From Microcebus murinus (lineage: Eukaryota; Chordata; Mammalia; Primates; Cheirogaleidae), in contig NC_134113.1 in NCBI RefSeq assembly GCF_040939455.1, positions 16,106,501 to 16,170,500 on the forward strand: a stretch of DNA of 64,000 bases, read 5' to 3'. Positions 42,249 to 54,224 of the stretch are shown here, one piece after another (position 1 is the stretch's first letter; every line of letters begins with the position of its first letter). The notes beneath the pieces were generated by a model that ran no database searches, was not told where the DNA came from, and saw only the letters and a list, made by a program, of their open reading frames with translations. Position numbers and translations under genes: made by a program.

Positions 42249-45200
42249 TATTATTTTTTTTTTTGAAATTTACATTTTTAGTTGACTATAGTCACCCTGT
42301 TGTGCAGATCTCCCAACTCATTCCTCCTGTCTATGTGAAACTTCGTACCCTTTGACCAATAACTCCCCATTTCCTTTCTCCTACTCCCACTCCCTCCAGC
42401 CTCTGGTAACCATCATTCTATTCTCCACTTCTATGAGTTTGACTTTTTAAAATTCCACATATAAGTGAGGTCACATAATATTTGTCTTTCTATACCTGGC
42501 TTATTTCACTTAGCGTATTGTTCTTCAGGTTCATCCATACTGCTGCAAATGGCAGAATTTCCTTCTTTTTAAAGGCTGAGTAGTATTTAATTGTGTGTAC
42601 ATACCATATTTTCTCTATCCATTCATTCATTGATGGACACCTAGGTTGATTCAGCATCCTAGCTATTGTAATACTGCAATGAACAACAAGAGATATATGC
42701 AGATACCATTTTGACATGTGGATTTCATTTCCTTTGGATATATACCCAGAAATAGAATTAATGCATGGTATGATAGTTCTATTTTTAATTTTTTTGAGAA
42801 ACCTCCACATTGTTTTCCATAATGGCTATACTAACTTACATTCCCACCAATAGTGTGCAAGAGTTCCCTTTTCTCCACATTCTTGCTAACATTTGTTAAT
42901 TCTTATCTTTTTGATAATAGCCATCCTAACAGGTGTGAGGTGATATCTCACTGTAGTTTAAATTTGTATTTCCCTAATGAATAGTGATTTTGAACATTTT
43001 TTCATTTACTTGATTATATGTTTTCTTTTGAGAAGTATCTTTTCAGATCCTTTGCTCATTTTTAATTGGATTAATTGTTTTCTTCCTGAGTTGTTTGATT
43101 TCCCTATATATTTTGGATATTAACCCCTTATCAGACGTATGGTTTGCAAGTACTTTCTCCCATTCTGTGGGTTGTCTATTTACTCTTTAAATTGTTTCCT
43201 TTGCTGTGCAGAAGCCTTTTAGTTTGATGCCTGTGCTGCCTGTGCTTTCAGAGTCATATCCAAAAAACATTGCCCAGATCTGTGCCATGAAGTTTTCCTT
43301 CTATGTTTTCTTCTAGTAGTTTAACAGTTTCAAGTCTTTAATCTATTTGGGGATTATTTTTTTAATATGGTGAGATAAGAATCCAGTCTTATTCTTCTGC
43401 ATGTGGAGAACCAGTTTTTTCAGCATCATTTATTGAAAAGATTGCCATTTTCTTATTGTGTGTTCTTGGCACCTTTGTCAAAAATCACTTGACCATAGAT
43501 GTAAGAGGTTATTTCTTTCTTAGGGTTTTCTATCGTGTTCCATTGATCACTGTGTCTGTCTTTGTGTCAGTACCATGCTACCATGCTATTTTGATTATAA
43601 TTGCTCTATAATATGACTTGAAATAAGGGAGTGTGATGCCTCTAGTTTTGTTTGTTTTTGCTCAAGATTGTCTTGGCTATTCTGGGTCTTTAGGGGTTTC
43701 ATACAAATTTAAGGATTGTTATTTAGATTTTAGTGAAAACTTACATTGAGATTTTGATCGGGATTGCCTTGACTCTGTAGATTGCTTTGGATAGTATGAA
43801 CACTTTCACATTATTAATTCTTCCTATCAGTGAACATGGGATATGTTTTCTTCAATTTCTTTATCAGTGTTTTATAGTTTTAACCAAGAGCCTTTCATCT
43901 CCTTGGTCAAAGTTACACCTAAATACTTTATTTTATCTTTTGTTGCTATTACAAATGGGATTGTTTCCTTAATTTCCTTTTGGCATAGTTCATTATTATT
44001 ATATAGAAACACTACTGATTTTGTATGTTGACTTTGTATACTGCAACTCTATTGAATTCATTGATCAATTCTAACATTGTTTTCTATATGTAAGATCAAG
44101 TTGTCAGCAAACAGAGAAAATTTCATTTGTTTTTTACTATTAGGATGCTTTTATTTTTTTCTCTTGACTAATGGCTCTGGCTAGAACTTCCAATATTATA
44201 TTCAAAAGAAGCAATGGAAATGGGCATCCTTGTCTTGTCCCTGATCTTAGAGGAAAAGCTTTCAGCTTTTCACTGTTGAGTATGATGTTAGCCATGAGTT
44301 TGCACATGTGGCCTTTATTGCATTGAGGTACATTCCTTCTGTACCTAATATGCTGAGAGATTTTATCATGAAAGAGCATTGAATTTTGTCAAATGCATTT
44401 TCTCCATCTATTGAGATGATCATATGATTTTTAGTTTTCATTCTGTTAATGTGGTATCACATTTATTGATAAGTGTGTGTCGAACCATCCTTGTATGCCA
44501 GAGACAACTACCACTTGATCATTGTGAGTGATTTTGTTAATGTGTTGTTGAATTTGGTTTGCTAATATTTCATTGAGGATTTTTGCATATGTTAATCTGG
44601 GATATTGGCCTGTAAATCTCTTTTCTCATAGTGCCCTTATCTGGCTTTGGTATCAGGGTAATACTGGCCTCATAAAATGAGTTTGGCAGTATTATCTCCA
44701 TTTTGATATTTTGGAAGAATTTGAAAAGAATTGGTGTTAGTTCTGTACAGTAGTGAAGCTATCTGGTTCTGTGGTTCTCTTTGATGAGAGACTTTTTATT
44801 ATTGATTCAATCTCCTTACTTGATACTGGTATGTTTAGATTTTCTATTTCTTCATGATTCAGTCTTTGTAATTTGTATGTACCTAAGAATTTATCCATTT
44901 CTTCTAGATTATCCAGTTTGTTGGCACATAATTCATAGTAGTTCACAGTAGTTTCCTATCATCTTTTGCATGTATGGTATCAGTTTTGAACTATGGTATA
45001 ATTTTAATGTTTCCTTTTTAATTTCTGACTTTATATGTTTGTCCTCTATTTTTCCTAGTAATTCTAGCTAAGGATTTGTTGATTTTGTTTATCTTTTTAA
45101 AAAACCAATTCTTAATTTCATTGATTTTTTTCTATTGTTTTTATAGTCTCTATTTTATGTGTCTCTTCTTTGCTATTTCTCTTTTTCTGCTAAATTTGAG

Positions 45201-45898
45201 TTTCGTTTGTTCTTTTGTTTTCTAGTTCCTTGAGGCATAATATTAGATTGCTTATTTGAGGTCTTTTTTCTTTTTTGATGTAGGCATTCATGGCTATAAA
45301 TTTCCCTCTTAGGACTGTCTTGCTGCATTTTGTAAGTATTTTTCTGTTGTGTTTCTGTTTTTGTTTGTCTCAAGGTATTTTTTTTTTTTTTTTTTTGAGA
45401 CAGAGTCTCGCTTTGTTGCCCAGGCTAGAGTGAGTGCCGTGGCGTCAGCCTAGCTCACAGCAACCTCAAACTCCTGGGCTCCAGTGATCCTTCTGCCTCA
45501 GCCTCCCGAGTAGCTGGGACTACAGGCATGCGCCACTATGCCCGGCTAATTTTTTATATATATATCAGTTGGCCAATTAATTTCTTTCTATTTATAGTAG
45601 AGACGGGGTCTCGCTCTTGCTCAGAGCTGGTTTTGAACTCCTGACCTTGAGCAATCCGCCCGCCTCGGCCTCCCAAGAGCTAGGATTACAGGCGTGAGCC
45701 ACAGCGCCCGGCCTTCAAGGTATTTTTTGATGTATATTTTGATTTCTTCTGTGACTCATCGATTGTTTAGGGACATGTTGTTTAATTTTTGCATATTTGT
45801 GTATTTTCCAAGATTTCTCCTGTTATTCCTTTCTAGTTTCATACCATTATGATCCAAAATGATAAATGAAATGATTTCAATCTTTCTAATTTTGTTAA
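42249..45898 (-). mobile_element. 5'-truncated L1 with decayed ORF2
   Basis: About 3.3 kb of L1 once the Alu at 45384-45714 is removed. On the minus strand it starts inside ORF2 just after the endonuclease region (KLNNMSLNNR near 45770), then EEMDKFL..LNHEEIENLN (44820-44910), the reverse-transcriptase motif SGTRQGCP (about 44225-44250), the C-terminal KYYSAFKKKEILPFA (42550-42600), and a 3' UTR to a T-rich end near 42249. ORF1, the 5' UTR and the endonuclease are missing. Stops and frameshifts scatter through ORF2, so it cannot encode active protein. Codes for reverse transcriptase in intact relatives. Confidence 0.95.
45384..45714 (-). mobile_element. Lemur-type dimeric Alu inside L1
   Basis: Complete minus-strand Alu with T-rich tail, gccgtggcgtcagcctagct, linker tcagttggccaattaatttc, and a left arm ending gtgagccacagcgcccggcc. 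Exact duplication tcaaggtatttttt at 45370-45383 and 45715-45728. The L1 continues in register beyond it. Confidence 0.95.
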
Positions 45899-45911
45899 GA
45901 GGATGACTTTG

Positions 45912-46140
45912 AGGAAGCATCATGGTTAGAAAGCATGGACTTTGTATGCCAATGGATCTGACTTCAAGTTCTGGCTCTGCTCTTACCAATAGCTTTGCCA
46001 AGTCACTTAATCTCTCTAACTGAAAGTTCTGCTGTCTTTAAAATGGGACTAGACATTGTAAGTATTTACTGAGACAATACTTGTAAATGCTTAGCACAGT
46101 CCCTAACATAAAGAGGCATAATTTTTAGCTATTATTGCCA
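45912..46140 (+). mobile_element. MIR SINE
   Basis: gaagcatcatggttagaaagcatggactttg, gcatcaagttctggctctgc-type core, cttaatctctctaactgaaag, aatgcttagcacagtcccta. Confidence 0.85.
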
Positions 46141-46269
46141 GCATTTATGTTATCATTGTCATTTTCATTCACAAATGCTCACAGTCCCTTCTGTGCATGG
46201 TGTGCATATCTGTGTGTGCCCACTGTGTTTGTATGGTTAGACATTTTACTCGTCACCCCATGATCTAAT

Positions 46270-46525
46270 CTGATTAGAGAGATTCATTCAACCATCCATC
46301 GACTGAATAAATATTCACTGAATGCCTACTATATGCCAGGTACTCTCCTGGGCATTGGGAATACAGTGGTGAATAATCAACCCCAAGAGGCAAGGTTTCT
46401 GCCCTAATGGAGTTTATCTTCTAGTGGGGAAGCCAGGAAATACATATAAAAGATGCACTGTAATGTCAGGCAATGATAAAATGGTACACTATGAAGACAG
46501 GGGATTGGGAACGCTTGCTCTTGCT
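46270..46525 (-). mobile_element. L2 3' end
   Basis: aataaatattcactgaatgc, ctactatatgccaggtactc, gcattgggaatacagtggtg, ctaatggagtttatcttctag. Confidence 0.9.
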
Positions 46526-46639
46526 GTGACACAAAGAGTATTTAATTCCTGAACCTGTCTCCTCATATCCACAGCAGGAAGTCACTGACCTCTTTGTTCA
46601 AGTCACTGTTCTCTTTTCACATTTTAATCTCTGAATCAA

Positions 46640-47100
46640 CAGTGCGTGCCTAAAAGACATTATGGAAATTAGCTCTGAGTGTCTCTGGCTCTCCTGTGAA
46701 GCATATGGGCTGACATGACTAGGAAATTAGAGGCTGAGAGATAAAAGACAAAACCCGAGAGAATAGCTAGACTTTGCTATAATGTTAGAAGAAAATTGTG
46801 GATGCTCAGTTTGACCTGAATATTGGTCAAGATGCATGGCTTGAGTTGCTAGTAGCCAGCAGGGAACAGCTGCTTTTGGTGTGACTGGTCCCTTTTGGTT
46901 GGAGCAGGAAGATGTCTAATTAGCCTGATTTATTGAACTATTTAACATCCGCTAGATATTCTTTATTTTACCATTATTTATGACTTGCTGAGTCCTGGCA
47001 GTAAGCTCCATAAGAAATAAGGTGCAGGTGGAGGCGCAGCCTGTGGCTGAGGAGCGTCCAAGGTAAGAAGGAGGAAAAAAAATGAAAGCTTCCCCAGCTC
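46640..47100. promoter_or_regulatory. Unique sequence with possible regulatory block
   Basis: No repeat recognised. 46860-46995 combines CAGCTG (46867-46872), palindromic CTAATTAG (46916-46923) and TGCTGAGTC (46986-46994, a Maf/AP-1-like half). Suggestive only. Confidence 0.3.
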
Positions 47101-47460
47101 TCATGAAGCAGTTGGACTGAGCGGGTGGTGACATCGCCAAGGTGTGAGTCCAGCAGATGCTCACTGCCTGGGCTCCTCCTCCACCTCCAGTTCTCCCTCT
47201 GCTTCCAGTTCCCTTCCTTCCCTCTCAGGGACACGGCTCCCCTGGCAGGCAGACCTCCACCATATCAAACGAAGCACACGTCCAACACACAGCCCAGTGG
47301 TCTCCGGGTGTGGTTTCTCAGCCCTGGCATCCCATTTTATTTTGAGAAACGTCAGGAAGAAAGAGACCGAAGAGGAAAGGTATGAGGAGGAAGGGGAGAC
47401 ACAAACGCCGAGGTCCTTTTGCTCCTGTGAAGAGATGCAGATGTTCCTCACGTTCATTTT

Positions 47461-47940
47461 CCACTTCTGGAGCGGCTGAGACACGGGGTGTCATCCCTGG
47501 ATGCCCCCAGGGCTCGAGGTGGGGGGTCTGACCAGCAGCCCGAGGTGAGCCAGCCAGCGGTCCTCCCCTCCTGGCTCCAGTCACGCACGGTGCCCTGGGG
47601 ACACCACGGGCTGTTTACATTCCCTTGCAGGGATCCACGGGGAAGCAGCTCTCCGACTGCCAGGCAGCCTCACGCTGGCTGCAGAAGCCTTGGCTTGGCC
47701 GGTCATCCCACCGACCCCAGCCCGTGCCATGGCTGGTGCAGCCAGGGCAGCCTTTCCAACCCTTCCGCCCTCACTCCCTCCGGACCAGCCTCTCTCCTGA
47801 GCCTCCACTTCCCTGGGCTCAGCTGCCGCCCGAGTGTGCTTGGTTCCCACGCAGATCCCGGGAGCCGTGTCCGGAGCCTGGCTAGACCCTCCCGCGTCGT
47901 CGCGTGCACATGCGATGCCACAGACTAAACACTGAGTCAC
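47461..47940. promoter_or_regulatory. CpG-rich patch, borderline CpG island
   Basis: By hand count 28 CpG in 480 bases, GC in the low sixties percent, observed/expected roughly 0.6; densest at 47825-47915. Open frames on both strands (to 146 codons, plus 47488-47928) follow from the lack of AT-rich stop codons. No start-site motif, splice site or protein family is visible. Confidence 0.35.
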
Positions 47941-48284
47941 TGCTCACGGCTTGCTCTCCCCAAGCTCTGGTTTCAGAGGGAGGACCTGAGGGCTTTACTG
48001 AGAGACATAGTTTCCCCCTTTTCTTGCTGGGTGGTTTTAAGGTGCGGCAGCGGCGAGATTGCTGGGAAAGTTGTGGGTGGGCCCGGGGCCAAGTACAACG
48101 AAGGTATCACGGGTCAGCACTTGGTGTGAGCGTCTACCCCGGCCCCTCCCTCACCCCCGCCCCCACCTCCGTCCCCAGATTCCCACCACAGTCCGGCCAG
48201 GAAGAGTAGCTGATAATATTACCCTCGCCTTCTGCTTACAGAAGGAGAAGAGGCGATCTTCCCTGTAGGGGAGGCGGGGAGGGG
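47941..48284. other. Unassigned GC-rich sequence
   Basis: Continues the GC-rich zone at lower CpG density. No gene recognised. Confidence 0.4.
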
Positions 48285-48390
48285 GTCTCCCATTCTGCAG
48301 ATGAAGCCACGGAGAGCCGAGGGGGCAGAAGGCTTGCAACTGCGCTCGGGCTGGAGAGCCGGATCTCCCAGCCCAGTGCTCTCATCCCAG
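48285..48390 (-). mobile_element. MIR fragment
   Basis: ccattctgcagatgaagccacggag followed by ggcttgcaactgcgctcggg. GC-rich, short. Confidence 0.5.
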
Positions 48391-49675
48391 CAGGCAGCTG
48401 TAGAAAACAGCTGGATTATACAATCAGAAAAGAGGGACTGGGAGATTCAGTGTTGGATTCTTAGGCAACTGACCTCCCACAGTGAAATGATTAAGGTGTG
48501 GCTCTCTGGCCAACTGGGCATTTGCTCAGTAGCTGCACTGACCCAAACGCTGCAATTTTCCATGGGTGGGGAAGGCTGCAGCGAGATCCATTGCCTTTTA
48601 GGATCTTGACCAAGTAGCCAGAAGCCTGAATATTTGCTTAGCTTGCTAAGCAGAAACTGGCTTACCCTGAGCAACCCGTGAACCTGAATGCTTGGCATGG
48701 CTCTCTGAAGACTTGAGTTCATCCGCTCATGGATGGGAAGGCAGTCTGGTCATTTTGTGTCTTATCTTAGAGAAACAGCCCAAGAGTCGAGGTCCGCCAC
48801 TGTTAAGGCATTTCTAGGAACAGTCTGTCAGAGGAACCCACATCAGGGTTGACGAGCAGCAAATCCTTATCTACCCCATAAGTCAGCATGGGGGGTCCGC
48901 TGGTCTTGTTCCAGCTTTTGGCTGCTCCTCGTGGATACACCTATTCGTGGCTAGTCGGAAGGTAGAAGTGGAAAAGGACAGGAAGATGAGAGAAGCACTT
49001 TATATTTTAGCGTGGCATACATTTCTGGCACTTCTTTAAAACCTAAAATCCAAAAGCTGGAGGGTTCTCTTCCACCCGAGTTTCAAATCTTAGGAAAACA
49101 TCCAGTTAACTCTACTGACCCTCCAACTTAGTCTTTCTCATAAAACCATTTCCCAGGGAGTAGAAGTTAATAAAAGGAGAGTCTGGCTCAGGCTTTTCCC
49201 AGTGCAGTATCTGCAAATATTTTTGACCATGATCTGCACATCCATATAAATGTGACAGAAACAGAAGTTTCACAAAGCTATGTGTACCCTATTGCCTGCA
49301 ATGAATTCTGATATGTTCTATTCCACTGTATTTTATGTCACTTAAAAAAAGCACTTGTCTCACTAACGGCATGATTTGAAAAAATCTGTTAGAGAAATCT
49401 TTGTCAATGTCTTAACAGCTTCTCATAAAATGGCTGTACTTTGAGTCCCATGGCCTGAACCCTGTAGGTGATGCCATTAAGAGCCAGGTGCTCACTGTGC
49501 CCCCACTCCCATGCCATGGAGCAAAACGATGACAGGAAACAAGATTTTAAACCCTCAAACAGATTATTACCAAAAAACCCCCACAACACTGCATGATAAG
49601 GAGCCATAGGTGATGGGGGGAATATTAAAAGAGAAATGAGAATGATCAGGTAACTTCATTCATCCTGCCTCCTGG
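48391..49675. other. Unassigned unique sequence
   Basis: About 1.3 kb with no repeat or gene recognised. Confidence 0.45.
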
Positions 49676-49679
49676 CTTT

Positions 49680-49835
49680 CATTCATGCCATCCCTTTCTC
49701 CAGAAAGATCCATCTGGCAGATCCATTGGCAGAGAAATCTGCCAATCTCTCAAAGTTCACCGCTTCCAGGAAGTCTTCCCTGACTGTCTTTCTCTGCTTG
49801 GGCCTTTTAAAAAACACTCGACGCTTCCATTTATT
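49680..49835 (+). mobile_element. L2 fragment
   Basis: gttcaccgcttccaggaagtcttccctgact, then tttctctgcttgggcctttt. Confidence 0.55.
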
Positions 49836-50061
49836 TGACGTGTCAGCATGCCAGACCAGCTGAGTCTGAATCCCTTAATGCTATTTATAGTGTGTAGTTG
49901 ATGTTCCTTAGAGAGTTTGCCTGGCTTCATTTACAATCTGGAAGCCATGTTTGTGAAGTGGTCTTCTGCCCTCTGTTCTTGGCTGAGCAAACTAGGAGTT
50001 GGCACCTGATCAAAGCTAGGCCAATCAGAGTCTTTCCCTGGAAATTTGGAACTAGGAAAGG

Positions 50062-50089
50062 ACAGAGAAAGAGAGAGAGAGGAACAGAC

Positions 50090-50141
<52 letters not shown>

Positions 50142-50144
50142 AGC
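50062..50144 (+). repeat. (GA)n microsatellite
   Basis: GA-rich tract with a pure (AG)18 run at 50102-50137. The Arg-Glu repeat in the 153-codon plus frame is translated microsatellite. Confidence 0.97.
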
Positions 50145-50589
50145 ATAGACCATTGCCTGTTTTCCTAAGGGCTTTCTTATTCTTAGTTCCAGAAGGATCT
50201 GAAGCCCTCCTTGCACACTCGCTCTTGGTCCCTGTGACACAGTGCTGTGTCTTTATAATCTATTCCCAGGTATGTCTGGTTGCCTGGTCAGTCCTGGTTC
50301 ATACCTATTATCCAGGCATAACTCTTACTTCCCATTCACGTAGCGAGCCCTGGTCTTGACGGTATGGTCACCTCAGCTTACGCTAGCTAGAGTTGGTTTC
50401 TGTTACTTACTATTGCACATTTATACGATGTCTGTAGCTTACAGAGAAATTCCGTGTGCCTCATTCTTTTTCCAAATGAATTATTTTCCTCTTAGACCTG
50501 CTCCTCCTCCTGTGGCCACCACTGGCTCCCTGTCATCTAAGCCAGAGACCTGTGAGTTAGCCACCTATGCTCTTCCTTCTCCTTTACCT

Positions 50590-51115
50590 CATAAATCCAA
50601 TTATTCATTCCTTAAAATGTGAATGCCTACCAAGGACCAAGCACTGTGCTAGTGGCTGGGTGTAGTGTAGTGAATGAAGCAGAGTGTTGTCTTCTTTGCA
50701 TTTGTACTCCAGCTCCATGAACACCCGCAAGTGCAGTTGCGGGTTTGACGAGTAGGGCAAAGGAAAGAAACAGGCTCTCAGGGAGGGAAAGTCAGGGTGG
50801 GTGTGGGCCAGGCCGACTCTGTACTGGGTGCTCCAGGTGGGCCTCTCTGAGGACACAACGTGTGAGCCGAGATCTGAAGGGTCTGAAGCAGCCAGTTAAT
50901 GAAGGGGTTTCGATAGCAAGCACTGAAGGGAGTCAGTTTACATTTTAGGATGATCGCTCTGAAAAGTATGTGGAGAATGAATGGTAAGGGCAAAAATGGA
51001 AGTAGGAAGAACAATTAAGAGGCTCTTGCAGATGTCTAGACAAGAGTTGATGGTGGCTTTCATGAGAAGGAGTGGAGATAAATAAAAATGCACAGATTGG
51101 GGAAGTATTTTAGAG
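50590..51115 (-). mobile_element. L2 LINE 3' segment
   Basis: gtgaatgcctaccaaggacc, aagcactgtgctagtggctgg, agatctgaagggtctgaagc, ttttaggatgatcgctctgaaaagtatgtggag, ttaagaggctcttgcagatgtctag. Confidence 0.85.
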
Positions 51116-52485
51116 CTATACATTAGTAGGAATTGGCAATGGATTGGCTGTGGTGGAGGAATCCTATCATATCCTTCTTTATTTATAGTGTATAGTATGC
51201 TGAAAATGTATAGGTCTAAAATTTATAGTATACTGAAAATGACGTCTAAAAGGAAAGGAAAACATATGGTAATCCATAAGTATTTATTTTTTTCATCCCT
51301 TCCTTACTCATCACTAAGCTAAAGGTAGAGAATGTTAGTAGAATGTGTGTGTATTAAGAAATGAAATAAAAATAATTGAGTTAGTTTTGTGCACCATTTC
51401 TACCATTCTAGTATGAGAACTAAATACCTAGGCACATGAGAGCTAGGAAATAAGAATTGTGTAATGGTGGTAATGCTGTGTGAGTCCATGGTGTTAATAT
51501 TTGCATTTAAATCTGGCATCGTACAATATACAAATGAAGATAAAGTCCATGCTAATAATCATGTTAAATAACAAATAAAAAGTATTATAAAAAGTTGTAA
51601 GAGAGACTGTGGGAGAAAGGAAAAGCTTTACATTTTAATACCTTTAGTGGCACTTCTCCTTTGCTCTTTGAACAAGGAGTTCCACATTTTTATTTTATGC
51701 TGGGTCCTTCAAATTATGGAGCTGGCCCTGCGTAGTTGGCCAAGGAAATGGCTCAGGAGGCCCATATCACCGAGTTCTGTTGTTGGTTCCACCAATTAAG
51801 TATCTCCTGTCTGCCCAGAGTCTCATTAGCTTGAGTTATTATGTGATCTCTTGATGGGCTTGCTTTCCTTCATATCCTTTGAATCTACCATGCTGTGAAA
51901 CCCGCTCCCTTCCTTTTTAAGGCATGTCCAGAAGAAAGCAAAGCAGAGATACATCCAGGGAAGGTCTTAAGGGAGAGGACTATAGGACCCAGGAGAGATG
52001 AGAAATGTAGGGGACATGGCAAGGGAGAGCCCCCAAGGGACACTTCCTGGAGACTCATGGGTCCTGCTCAAGGCCCAAGAAATAAGGCCTTATCCTTTTT
52101 TGTAGTGAGAGGAGACAAGTCCTAGTTGACTCTGGTGTTGAGGAAGAACAACCTACAAAATGCTGCCTTTCTGGAAAAGCAGTAAGGTCAATTTTCTCCC
52201 CAGATTGTCTTCTCAGAAGGTAAGTAGGGACATACTCTACAGGGTGGTACCTCCCACTGTCCATTTTAGGGGCTCACGGCAGGACCTTGGCACCTTGGTG
52301 CAATGTCTGGCTGAACCCATCCTACGCCAGACCTGGTCAGTAGTCCAGCCCCCACGAACCCCACCATCTCCCCCCAGTCCCTATACTGTCAGCCTAGGAA
52401 CGTCAAAGAGCAAAGGACAATCCGGCTATCAGCTTCCCAGGGTGTGAGGGAAAAAGTAACATCAACGTAGGGGTCTCTGTGAGGG
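51116..52485. other. Unassigned sequence, AT-rich on the left
   Basis: No gene or confident repeat. A degenerate local duplication (atttatagtgtatagtatgc.. at 51181-51220 and atttatagtatactgaaaat.. at 51221-51250) is visible. Confidence 0.45.
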
Positions 52486-52489
52486 CTGA

Positions 52490-52785
52490 GGCAGCCCCCA
52501 GTACTGGGACTTGCAGGAAGATTACGTTTCCCAGCCTCCCTTGCAGTGGCAGTATGGCCGTGTGGCTGGACTCTGGCCAGTGGAATGTGAGCAGGCGTGA
52601 TCTAATGATGTAAGATGGACCTAATGATGTCTGATGCTCTGAGTGGGGAGTCAGACTGATGCAATGTTGTGTTCAGTTCACCAGGCCGTTCTATGAATCC
52701 TTCCTCAGTAGATATCAGGGAAGATATGGTGGAGAGGGATGGGCATTCCACAGCAGCGTTCTTAAGGTCCAGTAAGATACTTGTG
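52490..52785 (+). mobile_element. LTR-like interspersed repeat, family not named
   Basis: gattacgtttcccagcctcc..ttgcagtggc, ggccgtgtggctggactctggccagtggaatgtgagc. The opening is shared with 10396-10690. The right part has decayed. Confidence 0.5.
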
Positions 52786-53145
52786 GTAAATTGTTATGGG
52801 AATGGCCCAACATGAATCCCTCCTTCTGGTATTTGTGCCATTTTGTGGCTCCCTCCCATGGCGACTCTGGACTTGGTCATGTGACTTGTTTTACCAATTG
52901 GGACACCAGCAATTGTGATACGCTCGGAGGCTTGGAAAGAGCTTGTGCGCTGGGGCTGACTCCCCTGGGACTCAGCCTTCCCCGTGTCCTAGCTGAGCCC
53001 CATCCACAGCCACCAGGTAACTGCAGCTGTGTGAGCAAGCCTAGGTGAAATGAGCAGAAGAACCACCTACAACCTACAGAACTGTGAAAAATAAAATAGG
53101 TGTTGTTTTAAACCACTAAGCCCTGGAGCAGTAGATAAACAATCC
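52786..53145 (+). mobile_element. LTR-like repeat, family not named
   Basis: cttggtcatgtgacttgttt, gaaatgagcagaagaaccac, actgtgaaaaataaaatagg, tgttgttttaaaccactaagc. The end matches the gagaaataaa..taagccactaag terminus of MaLR-like repeats. Confidence 0.55.
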
Positions 53146-53474
53146 AATATCTTACTTATGTTTGTTTCCCTAGAATCTACTACACTGCCTGGCACATAAT
53201 CCACCCTTAACCCAGTTGTTGACATAAACTTTATCCTCCCAACAACCCCATCAGGTAGGTATTCCGATCATATTCTGTTTATTTTTAATTACAAGGCTCA
53301 CAGGGACTCTTACTCATGCCCAGCCTGTGTGCTGCGGGCACCACAATTGTCCACATTCTTGTAGAGGATGTAATCAAGGTCTAGGGACACGTAGCAACTT
53401 GCATAAGGTCACCACAACAGACTTGAGTCACCTACGTTATGTGTCCCCTCTCTTAATAAAGAATTGATAATCTT

Positions 53475-53700
53475 CCCTCTTTATCGAGTGCTTACTATGT
53501 GCCAACCACTAAGCACTATATGTATATATTATAGCATTTTCTCCTTGCAAAAACCCCACGAGGTAGGCTCTATTATCATCTCATTTTAGAGGTGGAGAAA
53601 CTGAGGCTCCAGAAGGCTCTGTGATTGGCCCCTCAGAGCTGAGCTCTGATCCCGGGTCTCCCTGACTCTCCACTTGTGCTCTTCAGCATTCACTCGATGT
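53475..53700 (-). mobile_element. MIR SINE
   Basis: gagtgcttactatgtgccaacc, aaccccacgaggtaggctctattatc, gtggagaaactgaggctccag, ctgatcccgggtctccctgac. The interval 53150-53470 before it may hold a weaker MIR or L2. Confidence 0.85.
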
Positions 53701-54030
53701 GGAGCCACAGACACATGGGGATTAGTGCTCAGAGCAAAATTCACACACAATGAGAAGTACTCTTGAACACGTCGTAAGTCTCCGTTAAAGCAAAGTGTGT
53801 ATTACTTTACTTAGTAACAGATGCATAAAAACGTACAGTGTATTTCAGGGCTGTGTCATGTTAACAAAATGGCTTTCAACTCAAGAATCCCACTGTGGCA
53901 GAGTCTGGCTGGATGCTAACAGATTCCATTTGTTTTCTTCTGGGACTCACAGGAAGATTGCATTTCCTAATCTTGGGAATGATCAAAGTCACTTCTAGAC
54001 TCGGTCTTTAAAATCTTCTGTGATCTTCTA
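53701..54030. other. Unassigned unique sequence
   Basis: Nothing recognised. Confidence 0.4.
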
Positions 54031-54033
54031 GTC

Positions 54034-54221
54034 CAGAAGTGGGCAAACTATGGCCCGCTGCCTGTTTTTGTAAATAAAGTTTTATTGGAACATAGTCACC
54101 CTCGTTTGTTTACATATTGCCTACGGCTGCTTTTGTGCTGCAACAGCAGAGATGAGTAGTTGTGACCGAGACCGTCTGGTCTGCAAAACCTAAAGTATTT
54201 ACTAATATTTGCCAACCCCTG
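54034..54221 (-). mobile_element. hAT-Charlie MITE (MER33/MER58-like)
   Basis: Starts cagaagtgggcaaactatggcccgc, has tgtttttgtaaataaagtttt, and ends atttgccaacccctg, so the tips are inverted repeats. Flanking 8-mers ttctagtc (54026-54033) and ctccagtc (54222-54229) match at 6 of 8, an aged hAT-type duplication. Name uncertain, class firm. Confidence 0.85.
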
Positions 54222-54224
54222 CTC

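Noticed and set aside
42249..45898. Active L1 retrotransposon
   Set aside because: ORF1, the 5' UTR and the endonuclease are missing and ORF2 is broken by many stops and frameshifts.
47488..47928. 146-codon plus frame in the CpG-rich patch
   Set aside because: Pro/Ser/Arg-rich because of GC content; open frames on both strands overlap it. Kept only as a regulatory candidate.
49898..50359. 153-codon plus frame with Arg-Glu repeats
   Set aside because: The repeat is translated (GA)n microsatellite.
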